Shown piece by piece: positions 35,501-46,900 of a stretch of 60,000 bases of DNA. A program made the translations under genes and the position numbers. Numbering within the stretch: position 1 is the stretch's first letter; each line of letters opens with the position of its first letter. Source of the stretch: Antedon mediterranea (taxonomy: Eukaryota > Echinodermata > Crinoidea > Comatulida > Antedonidae); NCBI RefSeq assembly GCF_964355755.1, contig NC_092676.1:24474288-24534287 (forward strand), in the 5' to 3' direction. Below the pieces are notes generated by a model that was not told the DNA's origin, did no database searches, and worked only from the letters and a program-made list of their open reading frames with translations.

Positions 35501-36580
35501 CCCCTGTTCGTTTAACATGAAAGTGACCCATGAATAGGGATGTCCTGAAGGAGCTTCTGCTGTTCAAGTTTCTGCATAATCTTCTGTCTGTTATGCGCGA
35601 TTTGAACGAGTCAATTTAAAATTGCGAAAGAATTCCCTAACACAATTAGAAATTCGGCATGAAGCTCTGTCTACACTACTATCATACTAGTTTGACAAAA
35701 AAGTGTGATATGCCCAAATACGGTAGTGATATGCCCAAATATGGTAGTGATATGACACCATCCATTATAATATGGGCACATCACATTTTTTGTCATATAA
35801 AGTTTGATAGACAAAGCTTAACATATCTATCAAACGGAGCAACAGGTTGTTTAATAGAGATGTCATGGTTCAGGCGTTGATTCCTGACCTTTGTAGGTCA
35901 TTAATTCACATTAATACCTCATCATTACCAGTATTGTATCCATAGCAACCGGTGGTAGTTATCGACCGTGAACAACCGTACTTTGGGTACCGTCTTTCAC
36001 AAGACATAAAAAAACATGACGGTCAAAATGTCAGCACTATCTTATATGAAAATGAGTAGGCCTACCATATTGTTATTACAAGATAACAAATGCATTTAAA
36101 CATATATTTGTTATCTATTGTTAAAACTGTACAATACATAAAATGTCGACGTACAGCGCTTTTGATAATGGTTTCATTCTAAGAACGCTATATCAAATGA
36201 GTAATGTAATGTCTTAATAGGCCTAAATATGACGTAAATAAACTCACTTTCAACTGCTGCTGCCTCCCAAGTCGAGCGTAAACAGGTTTCATCATTTTCG
36301 TAAGCATAATAACATTGTTTTTGTTTGTTTTCCATTCTTCATCATCCTCAACATCAATGTACAATATATCCCTAGCCGTGTCTTTAACGTGCTCCTCTTT
36401 TGTTCGTATATCAATATTGATGTACGGTCGTTGAGAGTAACTCCACGGTTGCTTTAATTTCTCCACAGAGCCAAGGAACTGGAGCTGTATAATTCCAAAT
36501 ATAGACAAGATGAACACACTTATAAGACGAATCAGTTTGGGTAACTTCAAAGAAGTGGAACCCAGATGTAACAGAGACAT
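20587..36580 (-). CDS. METTL24: METTL24-like methyltransferase, five coding exons
   Basis: Putative SAM-dependent methyltransferase of the METTL24 (Methyltransf_22) family; the substrate is unknown to me. Exons: 36580-36248, 26734-26627, 25248-25118, 24549-24306, 20901-20587. All junctions are GT-AG and in phase, giving 376 aa against about 366 in human METTL24. An uncleaved signal-anchor (residues about 17-38, LIRLISVFILSIFGIIQLQF) predicts a type II Golgi/secretory membrane protein. The middle holds QDWAWKVCQD and CIVYSFG, then EIDLARQGYEVHVFDP, a SAM-binding-type strand. The last exon has DIVRADLQSSEWKVLENI, HLHWSGFEVRG and the CCFTLGWVKV end, all matching METTL24. The first intron is about 9.5 kb and repeat-rich. 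Confidence 0.92.
22622..22800. mobile_element. MITE family 2 (AGCGTGGTTCCCA termini)
   Basis: 179-bp near-complete palindrome flanked by TAA. The arms repeat ACGTAACGCAACGCAAG and CCAATCACAAGCGATGG. Lies in the last METTL24 intron. Confidence 0.9.
22932..23105. mobile_element. MITE family 2
   Basis: Nearly identical to the copy 300 bp upstream, including CTTATTCGCTTGTGATTG. The flanking TGA/TTA is an imperfect target duplication. Confidence 0.9.
24089..24245. mobile_element. MITE family 1
   Basis: GGCTCTGTGTACACTATCAA to CAGACAGAGCT, flanked by TAA on both sides. The core TTTGGGCATATCACTA is duplicated internally. It lies about 60 bp from the METTL24 exon donor at 24305. Confidence 0.88.
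24636..25006. mobile_element. Tandem cluster of three MITE family 2 copies
   Basis: Copies at about 24636-24761 (left end eroded), 24779-24862 (truncated) and 24880-25006. The first two are each followed by AATGAGTGTTTCTAATG and the third by a shortened form (AATGAGTGTTTT). This indicates tandem duplication of element plus flank rather than separate insertions. Confidence 0.8.
25301..25453. mobile_element. MITE family 2, diverged
   Basis: ACTTGGTTTCCACTAAGGAC to GTAGGAACCAATA, flanked by TAA/TTA. Lies about 50 bp upstream of METTL24 exon 3, on the acceptor side. Confidence 0.8.
26040..26165. repeat. (GATGATGGTGGCAT)n simple repeat
   Basis: Imperfect trinucleotide-based repeat of GATGATG and GTGGCAT words. 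Frames through it are His-rich and not credible genes. Confidence 0.85.
26956..27103. mobile_element. MITE family 1
   Basis: 148 bp, AGCTCTGTCTACACTGACAA to GTGTAGACAGAGCT, flanked by TAA and TTA. In the first METTL24 intron, near exon 2. Confidence 0.9.
27774..27855. repeat. Two adjacent perfect-stem hairpins
   Basis: First: CATAGAGATATT with its complement, 9-nt loop (27774-27806). Second: ACTGATGAAGA with its complement, 6-nt loop (27828-27855). No family assignment. Confidence 0.8.
28221..28260. repeat. Inverted repeat containing a CRE octamer
   Basis: GCATGACGT and ACGTCATGC are separated by 22 bp. The right arm overlaps a full TGACGTCA (28250-28257). Inside the first METTL24 intron; enhancer role is speculative. 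Confidence 0.6.
28455..30470. other. Intronic region of METTL24 without recognisable genes
   Basis: AT-rich, with an A/C-rich simple tract at about 29140-29190. Several short open frames on both strands show no family resemblance. Confidence 0.5.
30474..30556. mobile_element. MITE family 2, internally deleted
   Basis: Short palindrome from CACGGTTCCCACTAGCGACG to TAGAGTGGGAACCACG. The middle of the element is missing. Confidence 0.75.
32237..32525. repeat. Degenerate tandem repeat, about 60 bp x 5
   Basis: Successive units contain GTTTGCAAAATGCATTT-like, ATAAATAATATACCG-like and AACGTGGTATTGAAAT-like blocks. Unit lengths vary through small indels. Confidence 0.8.
33985..34013. repeat. Hairpin with 11-bp perfect stem
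   Basis: CATGGAGGTAT, a CTTTTTT loop, then the exact complement. The stem end matches the palindrome at 4620-4643. Confidence 0.85.
34333..34746. repeat. 37-bp minisatellite, about 11 units
   Basis: The unit contains ACATGGGGTGTCCCCGTAGA and GGTTGCAATGTATTATT. A few units are about 3 bp longer (extra ATT). Each unit holds the mini-hairpin GGGGTGTCCCC. Variation is mainly GTAGAGG/GTTGAGG. Lies in the first METTL24 intron. Confidence 0.92.
35663..35818. mobile_element. MITE family 1
   Basis: AGCTCTGTCTACACTACTAT to AGACAAAGCT, followed by TAA. The ATGCCCAAATA(T/C)GGTAGTGAT word occurs twice in tandem. Confidence 0.85.
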
Positions 36581-37250
36581 AGCCAGCGGACGTACGCGAT
36601 TAAGGATTCAATGTCTAAACACAGTCTACATTGCACCGCGTTTGAATGAATCATGCGACCAAACGACGTGGTCACTCATGTATGTCTGGAGTGGACACTG
36701 CAGGACCTCAAGTGAGGAGTGAAATATCCAATCGAAATGTTCCGCGTTCAACAAGGTGACAAAACGTCATCATAAATCTCCAAGTTTAACACTTACAATG
36801 TGATTATATTTTATCACAAATGAGATCACAAGTAGGTGTCAGGAGCTGCTCATACGTTACAATACTTCCTATACATAATTTTCCCATGCGAACTCTTCAT
36901 ATGAATGATATACTATAATACCATCATTATCGCATGTTTGCCCAAAGACTGGTAATGTAAATACTTGTGCAAAGTAATATCAAAGCATATACAAGTAGTG
37001 TACAGCAATATGCCTACGTCATAATACAACAGACAGCTGACGTCACCTGCAGTTATTCCGTCCGCTTGTTCCCCGCCGTCAAAACGTCCAGGACATTTTC
37101 ACCAACGACACCGCGCGTCGATTGCAGCGTACGTTCACACGACGTCAACAATCTACGCGTCTACCTATATACTGAGTTTTTTTGTGTGCAGACTCACCAG
37201 TGTACATAGCATTACTGGATCGTTGTCAGTTCGGATGTCTTTAATTTACG
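36581..37250 (-). promoter_or_regulatory. Probable METTL24 promoter region
   Basis: Sequence upstream of the METTL24 ATG is richer in CpG than its surroundings (ACGTACGCG at about 36590, then CGTC/GACG-rich 37050-37170). Position and composition suggest the promoter; no start site is identified. Confidence 0.35.
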
Positions 37251-38231
37251 CTTCATTTAGTAACACAGTAAATAACAGTTATGGGTTGTGGGTCACAGAT
37301 GGCGCTAACCATAAAACAAATATTTTGACTAGTAATGATTCACTGCCGAATTCCTCTAGCTGTGGGTTACACACGTATGAACGAGTGTCGTACTTTAAAT
37401 CGTATGTTTTACTTCACCCGGTTTGAATACTACTGCACAGTCAATTATTATTTATTAATAAATGGAGTAAAGTTATGTTGATATAAATAGAATTCAGCAT
37501 AGTTTTAAAAGTAGTATAATCAATCATTGGTTTTTCATAAAAAGCTTATTTATACGTGTTAGCCCTTTCCTGTCTCTAACAAAAGTAATTGTGTATAAAT
37601 CTTTAACATATTACACCTTTTTGAAAACAGAACCAGACAGCACAGGGAGCCCAGTTAATTTGCAACACAACCGTGCTCTAAACGCACCCATAAATCAAAT
37701 TCAAATTGTCTGTAAACGCATGTAAATACACTTTTAAGAACAAAAGCAATGGGTCTGTGGAGGTTCATTCACATTTAGGTGTCAAGTTGAACAAACTTGA
37801 CACCCCTTTTTTTTTATATTATATATAGAGAAAGTAGGTCTTGTTTTTGGGAAGGGGGAGGGGGTTGACAGCAGTTTCCTACAAAATGTAGACACACAGT
37901 ATCATTCGGAATAACTTTATGATTAATGATATTCTTACAGAATTTTAATACGTTTAAATCATTGGTTTTAATGGAGTGAATAAACATGGCCCTACTTTTT
38001 TACATTTAAACAATAACTTGTCAGTGGTTGTAGATTCCTCCACGAATTGCTACCGTTTATAACATTTTTATTGGAGAATGTCCATCTAAATTGAATGAAT
38101 TATGTACCAGTCAACATTTCTAAGGAAGCACTCGGCGGAAAACCGGGACATCCTCGAATCTAGCTCGAACGACAACAAAGGTGTGAATCTAGTGACATTC
38201 GAGTCTAAATAGTAAAAATGTTTTTAAACAT

Positions 38232-38269
38232 CATCTTGTAAAACTTTTTTTAAAAAGTTTTACAAGATG
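38232..38269. repeat. Perfect 18-bp-stem hairpin
   Basis: CATCTTGTAAAACTTTTT, a TT centre, then the exact reverse complement, 38 bp in all. No family match in the window. Confidence 0.88.
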
Positions 38270-39788
38270 TAAACATTAAAGAGGGCGCTGTTTAGAATTT
38301 TAACTGTCTCAATGGTTTTCCCTCAACTCGGCTCCGACCGAATGTTGCTAATGCGCCCTCTTTTTAGTAGACGTTACAATTATAGTCATATTAAAGGCAT
38401 ACATTTTGGGTGGGGTTAAGAAACATAGATTTATAATATAAACACACGAAAACAAGAACATTGTTGCATCAAACTGTAAATTCTGTAGATTTTCGCATAA
38501 TAAAGGCCAACTAACACGGTAAGAAGAAGAACGGTAACGGAAAGCGGTAAAAGATACACGAAAAACATCAATATATAGAATCTATGTGAATTCTTATGAC
38601 AATTTAATACAAAACGTGGAGCGGACGGCAACAACCAGTAAATTACTATGTAGGCCTATATATTATTTTCCGCGACGCGCGGTGTCTGTTAAAGGGCGTG
38701 GAACAGATCGTCTCGCAGCCTGTTAAATAACTAATGACTTTTTGAAATTAATATAAATTATATAGCCTATGACCAATTCTAATTGCTGTATACCGCGTTA
38801 CAAAAAAACTTAATTAATTAAAGAAATTACCAGTTAAAGAACGTTCACACTGAACTCAGATTTCGGTTCAGTGGTTAGATAAAAAGGCGTGGAAATAGGT
38901 GTTAAGAACAGAACCGTTCATACGCTGTTTCTGAAACACATACGTGTGTGAACCCGTGCTCGAAAAAGTGACATAGCCCGCGTGTAGTTTCTTTCCGGCC
39001 AACGGGGACAATTTTTTTGTTACTACCAGGTTAAGACAGAAATCATGTATAAATAAATAACCGTCCAAACGTTAAATTAAACTCGGGGCAAGCCTGTTTT
39101 CTTTCACACAGTTTATTTCATATTGATGGCAGTTTGTGCACGAATGGCTGATAATTATTCACCAAAAATGATATTATTTGTATTATTCATCAGTTAATGA
39201 AGATGAAATAAACAAACATGGGTAAACTACTAACAGATTGCGTTAAACTCCCAATGGCATCATTTAAACAAACCGAGCAAACAATCCTGATAGCTAAAGT
39301 GACTGTTGTTAAAGTAACGGCCTTACGATCTTCAGTGTGTATCCCCAGCTGGGTAGATTCCCATACGTTAAACGTATGTAATTGTTAGCACTGATTACTT
39401 AAAATGTCTGGTCTGCGATTGTTTATCAATTCTAGGCCTTCAATTTCATCTATTCGTTTGTCATGGCTAAACTGTGTTAATTTCAACACACATTTTAACA
39501 TGCATTCTGTCACCGGTTTAGGATGGGACGATAAAAAAAAAACAATGTAAAGACTTGCCTGTGCTTTTTTGTCACGTTCGTGACGTACGCGTGCTTAGTC
39601 ATAATTCATCCGGTCATAATACAAATAATATATAGGCCTGTATAGTCTACTTTACATGTTTATTTTCTATGTTATTTTACTTTGGATGGCATCATAGTAA
39701 CCACTAAAAATAATATAAATAGTAAACTCAAAACCTGCCCCTATCTGAAACTTACGACGCGTTCGTTCACTCTCCAAACCCAAACTAA

Positions 39789-39950
39789 AGCTCTGTCTCT
39801 ACACTATCAAACTAGTTTGACAGAAAAGTACATGTGATGTGCCAAAATATGGTAGAGTGATATACCTAAGTATGGTAGTGATATGACATCATCATATCCA
39901 TATATACACATTTTTAGTCACATAAAGTTTGATAGTGTAGACGGAGAGCT
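39789..39950. mobile_element. MITE family 1
   Basis: AGCTCTGTCTCTACACTATC to GTAGACGGAGAGCT, flanked by TAA on both sides. Confidence 0.9.
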
Positions 39951-40984
39951 TAACCAGTCAGTTCATCGTACGTATAGGCCTATAATGATCTCTGAAGTGT
40001 TGATATAATGTACCTTAACGTAAATGTTGATATTAAAACTAACGAAATAGGAGTTCGAAAAAATATGCCTATATGTATCTCCACTTATTATCATTGTCTT
40101 AAATTTAACTTCAAACACTGAATGAGACTAGACCATTGTTCAACTCATTGTTATATTTTCAATTCAAGTTTTGACACCTTTATTCTTCATTTCATTAATT
40201 TCAAAGCGACGTGCAAAATAATAATCTATATAAATCCAATGCAACACTTTCATTATATTTTCATATTATTCTAGTCCCAAAGGGCATTCGCATTTGAACC
40301 CCTGAATAATGCTAGACAGAAGGCCCACTTTGTGGTAAGTGATGTGATTATTAAACGGATATTCTTTAAGTAAATCGACTAAATCTAAAATTAAATAAAT
40401 TTAGAAAGTTTAAATGCAGGACAAACACACCATCCACTTGTGTGACAATTAACTCTTTCTTACAGACATACAAACGGAACATGGCAAATATAGATTATGT
40501 CCTATACGATGTATTGTTATCGATGACGCGTGTAACCGCGCCGATTCGGGTGCAACTGCCAAAACTGGCAGTCGATTGACGTGTATTCATGCGACATATG
40601 AGCGGCACAAGTCGCCTATTGTTTAACGTACTCTCTTCACTGATTCTTGCTAATTCACTTGTCTGTTTATAGAAACTGCGTTATTATCTAACTTGCATCA
40701 TTGCTAAGTCTTTAAGACGATTTAGTACTTGGTATATGTTATATCAACACGCATGCGACTGTCTTTGTTGCTGCCTCGTGTATTCGTTTTTAACATGTGT
40801 TTTCTTTGTATAAAATTCCCACACATTCTTGAAAAATGTATGTTACTGCCCTCAATGAAGACTAAACGATTCGGAGGATGGAATTGGCCTGACTTTTATA
40901 AGGTTATACCCATACCAGTGAATACTATGGATGATGGTTTTATAGACATAGGTTATTATTAAAATAACAAATGTTCACAAATAT

Positions 40985-41285
40985 AATTATTGTCCTCCTA
41001 AATTTTTTTTTCCAAATTTTTTTTTATGCCATTTTAATGTCACATAATATGCCTAGTTAAAAAATTCACCAAAACCTGGATCGAAAAAAATAATTATTTA
41101 CCTGAAAAAAAAAATGTAATTGAAAGCAAAAAACACTTAATTAAACATTTCTTTTGTCTTTTTATAAGTGTATTAATTTTTTTTCTCCAGAAGTGAACAA
41201 CTTCATTAAAACCGCAAAATGGTCTATTTTAAGTATGAATTATTAATCTTTATTTTTCATGTTTATGTGGACACATCTTTAAATT
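40985..41285. mobile_element. TIR element, family 3, copy 2
   Basis: ATTATTGTCCTCCTAAATTT at the left and TGGACACATCTTTAAATT at the right. The interior shares TGCCATTTTAATGTCACATA and TTTATAAGTG with copy 1 at 2898-3262. Confidence 0.6.
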
Positions 41286-42730
41286 AAGTCTTTCATGGAG
41301 ATATTCAAGACTACTCTACACAGCCTCCGTACATCAACGTTTAGTAAGATCTGCGCAAAACAAGGCCTAGGCCTATGTCCTATACCTTTCCGATTTAAAA
41401 AAAAAACAATAATTTGAGCTTTTTCTCAACATCTGATTTAATTTTAATTTTGTCATAATTGTGTTAAAAAACGAATCACTGCAATACTAATTGTAAAAAA
41501 ATGAAGAAAATGTTTTCTGAGAATATATTTGAAATTTTATTTTAAATAATTTATTTATTTTTTTTACAGTTTAGTGTATATACTCTATCTGGAAATGTTA
41601 AATTAATATTTAAAGAGTGTAAATACTGCAGTAGTAAAATAGGAATTAGATAAAAAGTAGGCCTACAAACAGAACAATTTAATGTTGTGACGTAAGTTGG
41701 CAATATGAGAACCCAAATCTCCCGGATTAAAAACACTAATGTCATGATGGGATCATCAGGGAAGGATCAGGGAAGAGTGAAATTACACTCTTTCCTGGTG
41801 CGATTAATGTTTCTACATTTTGATTAACTCAGTCTCGGCCTCGGGTGACCAATTAACTCATTAATATAGCAGCCTAAATTAACCTAATTAGCGTGTTGAA
41901 TATCTAATCAGAAAATGCGTCTGTCGCCCACTTGTTAACAATGAGTAGAATCTAATTATGTAAGCGCAACATAAAATATACACGGACAAAACACCAAGTC
42001 AATACGCAAAATACTACAAGTAAACAAACAGAACACTGTAAGTAAACACGAACAACTGTTAGGCCCTAATCATACACACCTAAGCCTGGGGTTTTGTTGT
42101 CTGTGTGTGGAAAACGGTAATAGCGGTGGTGTTTCAATCGACCAATGGTAATCGGAGTTGGCTGGTTTGATTCAATGTTTAAACAGGCGCAGGATTTATA
42201 AATGAAATTTGTATTGATTTTGCGTCATTACCAGCTGGCAAACCCGGGAAAACAAGGTGATATGCCGGGTAGTTATCAACAGGTTTGCCGGTCTTCGTTT
42301 CATGCAATGCGCTGTTATTTGTTTTTATTACTTTATTTCACACTAGTCGTTCGATATTTTGCGACCTCGGTGAACGTTACCGATTTATCGAATGCCGTTT
42401 TGAAGTTATTTTAAAAATAATACGTTTTAAATGAAGCGTAAGCTTAGTTACAAGTTTCGCACTGGTTGCTGAATTGTTTATTTTTAATACACTGAACGAT
42501 TTATTTAGCACAGGTTTAGGTTAAAATGTTCGTGTTGCGATCGTGTTGACGATAAACTGAAATCGATAGTGGGAGGGAAAATATAATTTTAATAGGCCTT
42601 CAGTTTTCTAGTCGTGCAAATGGAAGATTCGAAAAATATTAGGTTGATAGATAGATATTGTCGTTTATTGAATAAAAATAATCTCCGATCATATATTAAT
42701 TATTATAACCGATGAATTAAATCTTCCTCC

Positions 42731-42855
42731 ATGACACAATATACATCTCTATTAAAAATTTACTTATCCAATGAATTAAATCCTCCATGATATTATAGGC
42801 CTAAAGTATAGGAGATGACACAATTATACACCTCTATTCAAAATTTACTTATCTG
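42731..42855. repeat. Direct repeat, about 42 bp
   Basis: ATGACACAATATACATCTCT... and ATGACACAATTATACACCTC..., each continuing into AAAATTTACTTATC, at 42731-42772 and 42813-42855. Confidence 0.7.
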
Positions 42856-43988
42856 TGAATCTGTTTCAAAACATTCATGGATAATAATGAAGGGGACAAA
42901 AAAAAATTAAATCTAAACGTACATGGGAATAACAAATTCTTAGCCTTCAACATTAAACAACATGAAAGAAAATCAATTAGTACTAGTACATATACTGGTT
43001 AATGCAAATACATCCACGTCTAATCAATACAAAATGTTGCTGCTATGCAAATGCATTGTATCTATCACCACAGTGGGTTGAATGGTATCACTAGTAAAGC
43101 AGGGGTTGGGGGAAGGGGTGAGGGGAAATAAGACGATTCACATTTAAAAGAACAAGGTCAGCTTCCTAAGCACAAATCCACCGATTTCGTGTGGCTTGGT
43201 GGTTACGATGTACGGCTATCAAATCCTGTCATGTCAGGATTTTTTCTAATGACAATTTAGCCTTCAACTTCACTCCCAAAGACTTGTAATCTATGTACAG
43301 CATCTTAAGTATATGTTTGTCTTGTGAACAGGACTGCCACCTTTAAGAAGGATAGTGAATTTATTCGCTTACGGCTTATCCTTGGCAATTTGCCAACAAA
43401 AAAAAAAGGGGGGGGGGGGTGGGGGGAAGGCGCCATCGGGACCTAATAAACAGCAGTGTCCCGTAAATGGCGTTCTCTTAATATGGATTGACTGTAGTAA
43501 ATGATAATATGTTGTTTTGTTTCTCCTGGTTCGTTCACTGGAAAGTGTTCCTGAATTGGAGTGTTCCATTAATTGGATTGACCCAAAGGAGGACTTTTGA
43601 TGTCAATGTGAATCCTAAATCACCGAAAAGGGGAAATGAAAGGGATAGGATGGATAAGACATTGAAGGTTAATATACTCAATTTAAGTTAAACAGAAGTG
43701 TGTACATGCGCAGAAACCAGGACGAGAATCATGTACGTAGGCCAGACGGATGTCATTATGTTCCTTGTAATGTAATAATGTGCGCACATACGTGTAACTT
43801 TACAAGTCATTGACATAATAGCAAACTTCATTCAACAAGTTATAGACTTAAACCAAACTGCTTTAGAAATAAAAGCGATAAATGACATTGGACTACTTGT
43901 CATGATTTTCTTTCACAAACAGCTGTTTATAACTTAGTTTTTCCCACCCGCTTTCTGGTTACAAGTAGAAAAGACGAGCGCACCCACT

Positions 43989-46900
43989 ATGCCGATCATT
44001 CACCAAGGTGTTCTTATCCTGACAACAAGTCAAGAAAAAAAAATGCTTGGTGGAAATGTTCATGTCTTGCGGCGTCTGAGGGGTGATGCTGCCGGCCTAG
44101 GTAGAGATGGTGACGACACTGGCGTCTTGTGTGCTTCTGAGATTCCTGGCGATTTTTTGTTGGGCTCGTTGCAGGGCGAACTGCGTATTGGTGATTGCAT
44201 GAAGGATGAACGTACTAGTCCCTATATGTTACAGGTAAGATATACATTTATATTAATTCATTTTCAATGTTTAAAAAATAAGTTTCGTTGCTGTGACGTC
44301 ATTTAGCAATTTTACGTGAGAACAACGTTGTCTTAATTGTTCAACTTAATCTCGTACTTCGAAAACGGCAGATAACTTTTTTCAAAGTAAGATGTAGTAC
44401 GTTTACAGACGCGATATATTACGACTTAAAAAAATGGAAACTACAAAAAATACACTGAATGTAATATTGTTTGCACAATGATTATTAAAATAGTAACAAG
44501 TAATATTAACTTTAAAAAAAATCAAATCCGTTCTATTAAAAAAAATCGGTGATAGTATATCAATATTTTCCCCTTTAAAATTATTCCTCATTATTCGTGA
44601 TAAAATTTTTATTTATTATGAATTTAGAGGAGGTTGGAACCAAACAAAACAATCAATATGTTTAATAATTATTTTTAAAAGGAGACCTGTAAATTATAGA
44701 CCTGAATGTAAAATCATGGACCTAAATTATTAATTTTAATTTAATTTTTAGGTCCACGGTAAAACTGTAATGAAATTCACGGTAGGCCTTAGTAGTAGCT
44801 TCAATACCGGCAATTACACAATTTAGGTCCCCATAGGCAAAGGATTTTGAAATTTCCAGAGGGTATATTATTCCCAGATAATGAATACACTGACCCTAAA
44901 AAAGAACTTATAAGGATCACTTGGTGCTGGTGAATTCTCAAGTGGTGTACAAAATGTATAGCTTCAGCAGGTACTTTTATTTTTACATAAAGGTAAAAAC
45001 AACAAAAGCAGTCAAAATAAGCGCTTGTAATCCAGCATTGTAGCCCGCTTAAAATTAAGTTGTGAAGAGCTTTAGCCGTTGGTGTTATGCTTAACTTATT
45101 TGAGATTTAGTTACGATCACAATAACAAGGCTGAATATAACGGTCAATCAACACCGTGAGAACATTCGCCAAGTCAATTGTAAATTAGGATTAATAAATG
45201 AATTCTTCTACATTGATAATACCATCTATTTGCTAATTCTTAACCTTACGTCATTCATTCATTAACTAAATCCATTAATATTTACTGTCAACAACCAGAT
45301 TTTTATATTGGTAAGCATTAAATTCCCATCGTACTACTTATACGTCCTTCTCGCTAATAATTTAACGTCAATTTAACGTGTTGCTATTTTCTTTAATTCC
45401 ATGAACCTTTATTTATTTGTATTGGTATTTCCAATATTGTCTATTTGAAATAAAAATAAACAACAAATATATAATAATAAATAGTAATAATAATTATAAT
45501 AATATACTTAAATAAATAACAAATGTTCAAAATGTGAAATGTATAGTCTTATTTTCTGCATTTTTGTGCATGAGTCTGCGCTGCACGACCAAATGAATTT
45601 TTTTGAATTTTACAATTTTGTTTCCATCGATAATAAAACAAACAAACAAAGCTCCAGGTACGCGGTATATTTTGCCAGGCAATAACGGGTGGGAGGGAGG
45701 AGGTTTCCTAGACATTTTCGATACCCGAACAGCGTATTTTATGTTATCGTACAAATCAAAAATGATATTTTGTTTGCAGATTAAATGTGTAGGGGGTAAA
45801 ATAGTCTCAAGCGATGGAGCTCAAGGAAGCGGCGAGCGGTGGATGCGGTTTATCAGTGCCGCGCGGAATGACGATGAACAGAACACGGAGGCCTCTACCA
45901 ACTCAAACGGACAAGTTATACTCCGGACAACACGGCGCATACTCATCGGCGAAGAGCTACTTGTTTGGTATTCAGACAAGCTGCAGCGTATAATGAACAT
46001 TCTACCAGTGTTACCGTCACGTGACCACACAGGTAAGTTTTTTTTTTATAAACAAAGCTAATATTCATGATTAATGAAACATGTATTGGTCCCTCCTGAA
46101 TGTTACCGCGGCCCTGTTTCAATGCAAATAATTTCGAATTATATTCATTTCATTTTTTTTTTTAAATTAAAAAAATTAAATCGTTCGTCAATGAAAATCA
46201 TTTCGAATTATATTTATTTTCACGCTGCTGCTCTAGCCCGCTACTACTACTACTACTACTACTTAATCAGAAGCTAAAGCAAGCAGCAGTTATAGTTCTA
46301 AGGACGACAGTTTTGCGAAAATGGAAACTCCACTATAATTTATTGATTCCAGCTGCTACAGTAGACCCAAAAAACGTCTGGGAAAAGAGTCTATTAGGAC
46401 ATGTCATGCTAAAATTACAAATCCCAAAGCATTTCTGGTATATTCAACTGTCAGATATTCATTGAATTATTATCGAAACAGTCCATTAAAGTTTGTGTTT
46501 GTAATAGGATACTTCACACTTGAAATATCTAGGGTGATGAAGTGACCCCTAGACTTGACCTTAGCAATAAAATTAACTAGTGACAGAAATTGAGTATTCA
46601 CATCTGTAACCAAAAAAAAAAATATTTATTCACATATAAAAAGAGAAAAGAACCCTAAAAACCATTGTCTGACAGACAGAAGTATTTGTTGCTTTAAATT
46701 ACATTTTTTCAGGTAAAATAACTATTATGTGACAATAAAATGACACATTCAAAAACATTTGAAATAAAAAATATTTTTCAATAAGCGAGCAGCGTTTTTT
46801 GTTAGAAATATTTCTTGTTTATTTTATTTTTGTAGTAAGGCCTATTTAGAAAAAAAATAAAATTAAAATTAAATCGTTCATCAATGAAGATCATTTCGAA

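Larger units (their letters stand above)
37251..43988. other. Intergenic region, METTL24 to PRDM13
   Basis: No convincing gene. It contains hairpins (37779-37805, 38232-38269), a short TIR-like pair (AAAGAGGGCGC at 38278 with GCGCCCTCTTTTT near 38365), a MITE (39789-39950), a family-3 element (about 40985-41285), a direct repeat (42731-42855) and a G-run (about 43409-43428). Short open frames at 40729-40962 and 42202-42414 match nothing I recognise. Confidence 0.55.

Noticed and set aside
45603-46061. 152-codon frame taken as a complete gene
   Set aside because: Only 45780-46032 is exon (PRDM13 exon 2, with AG before and GT after); the rest is intron read in frame.
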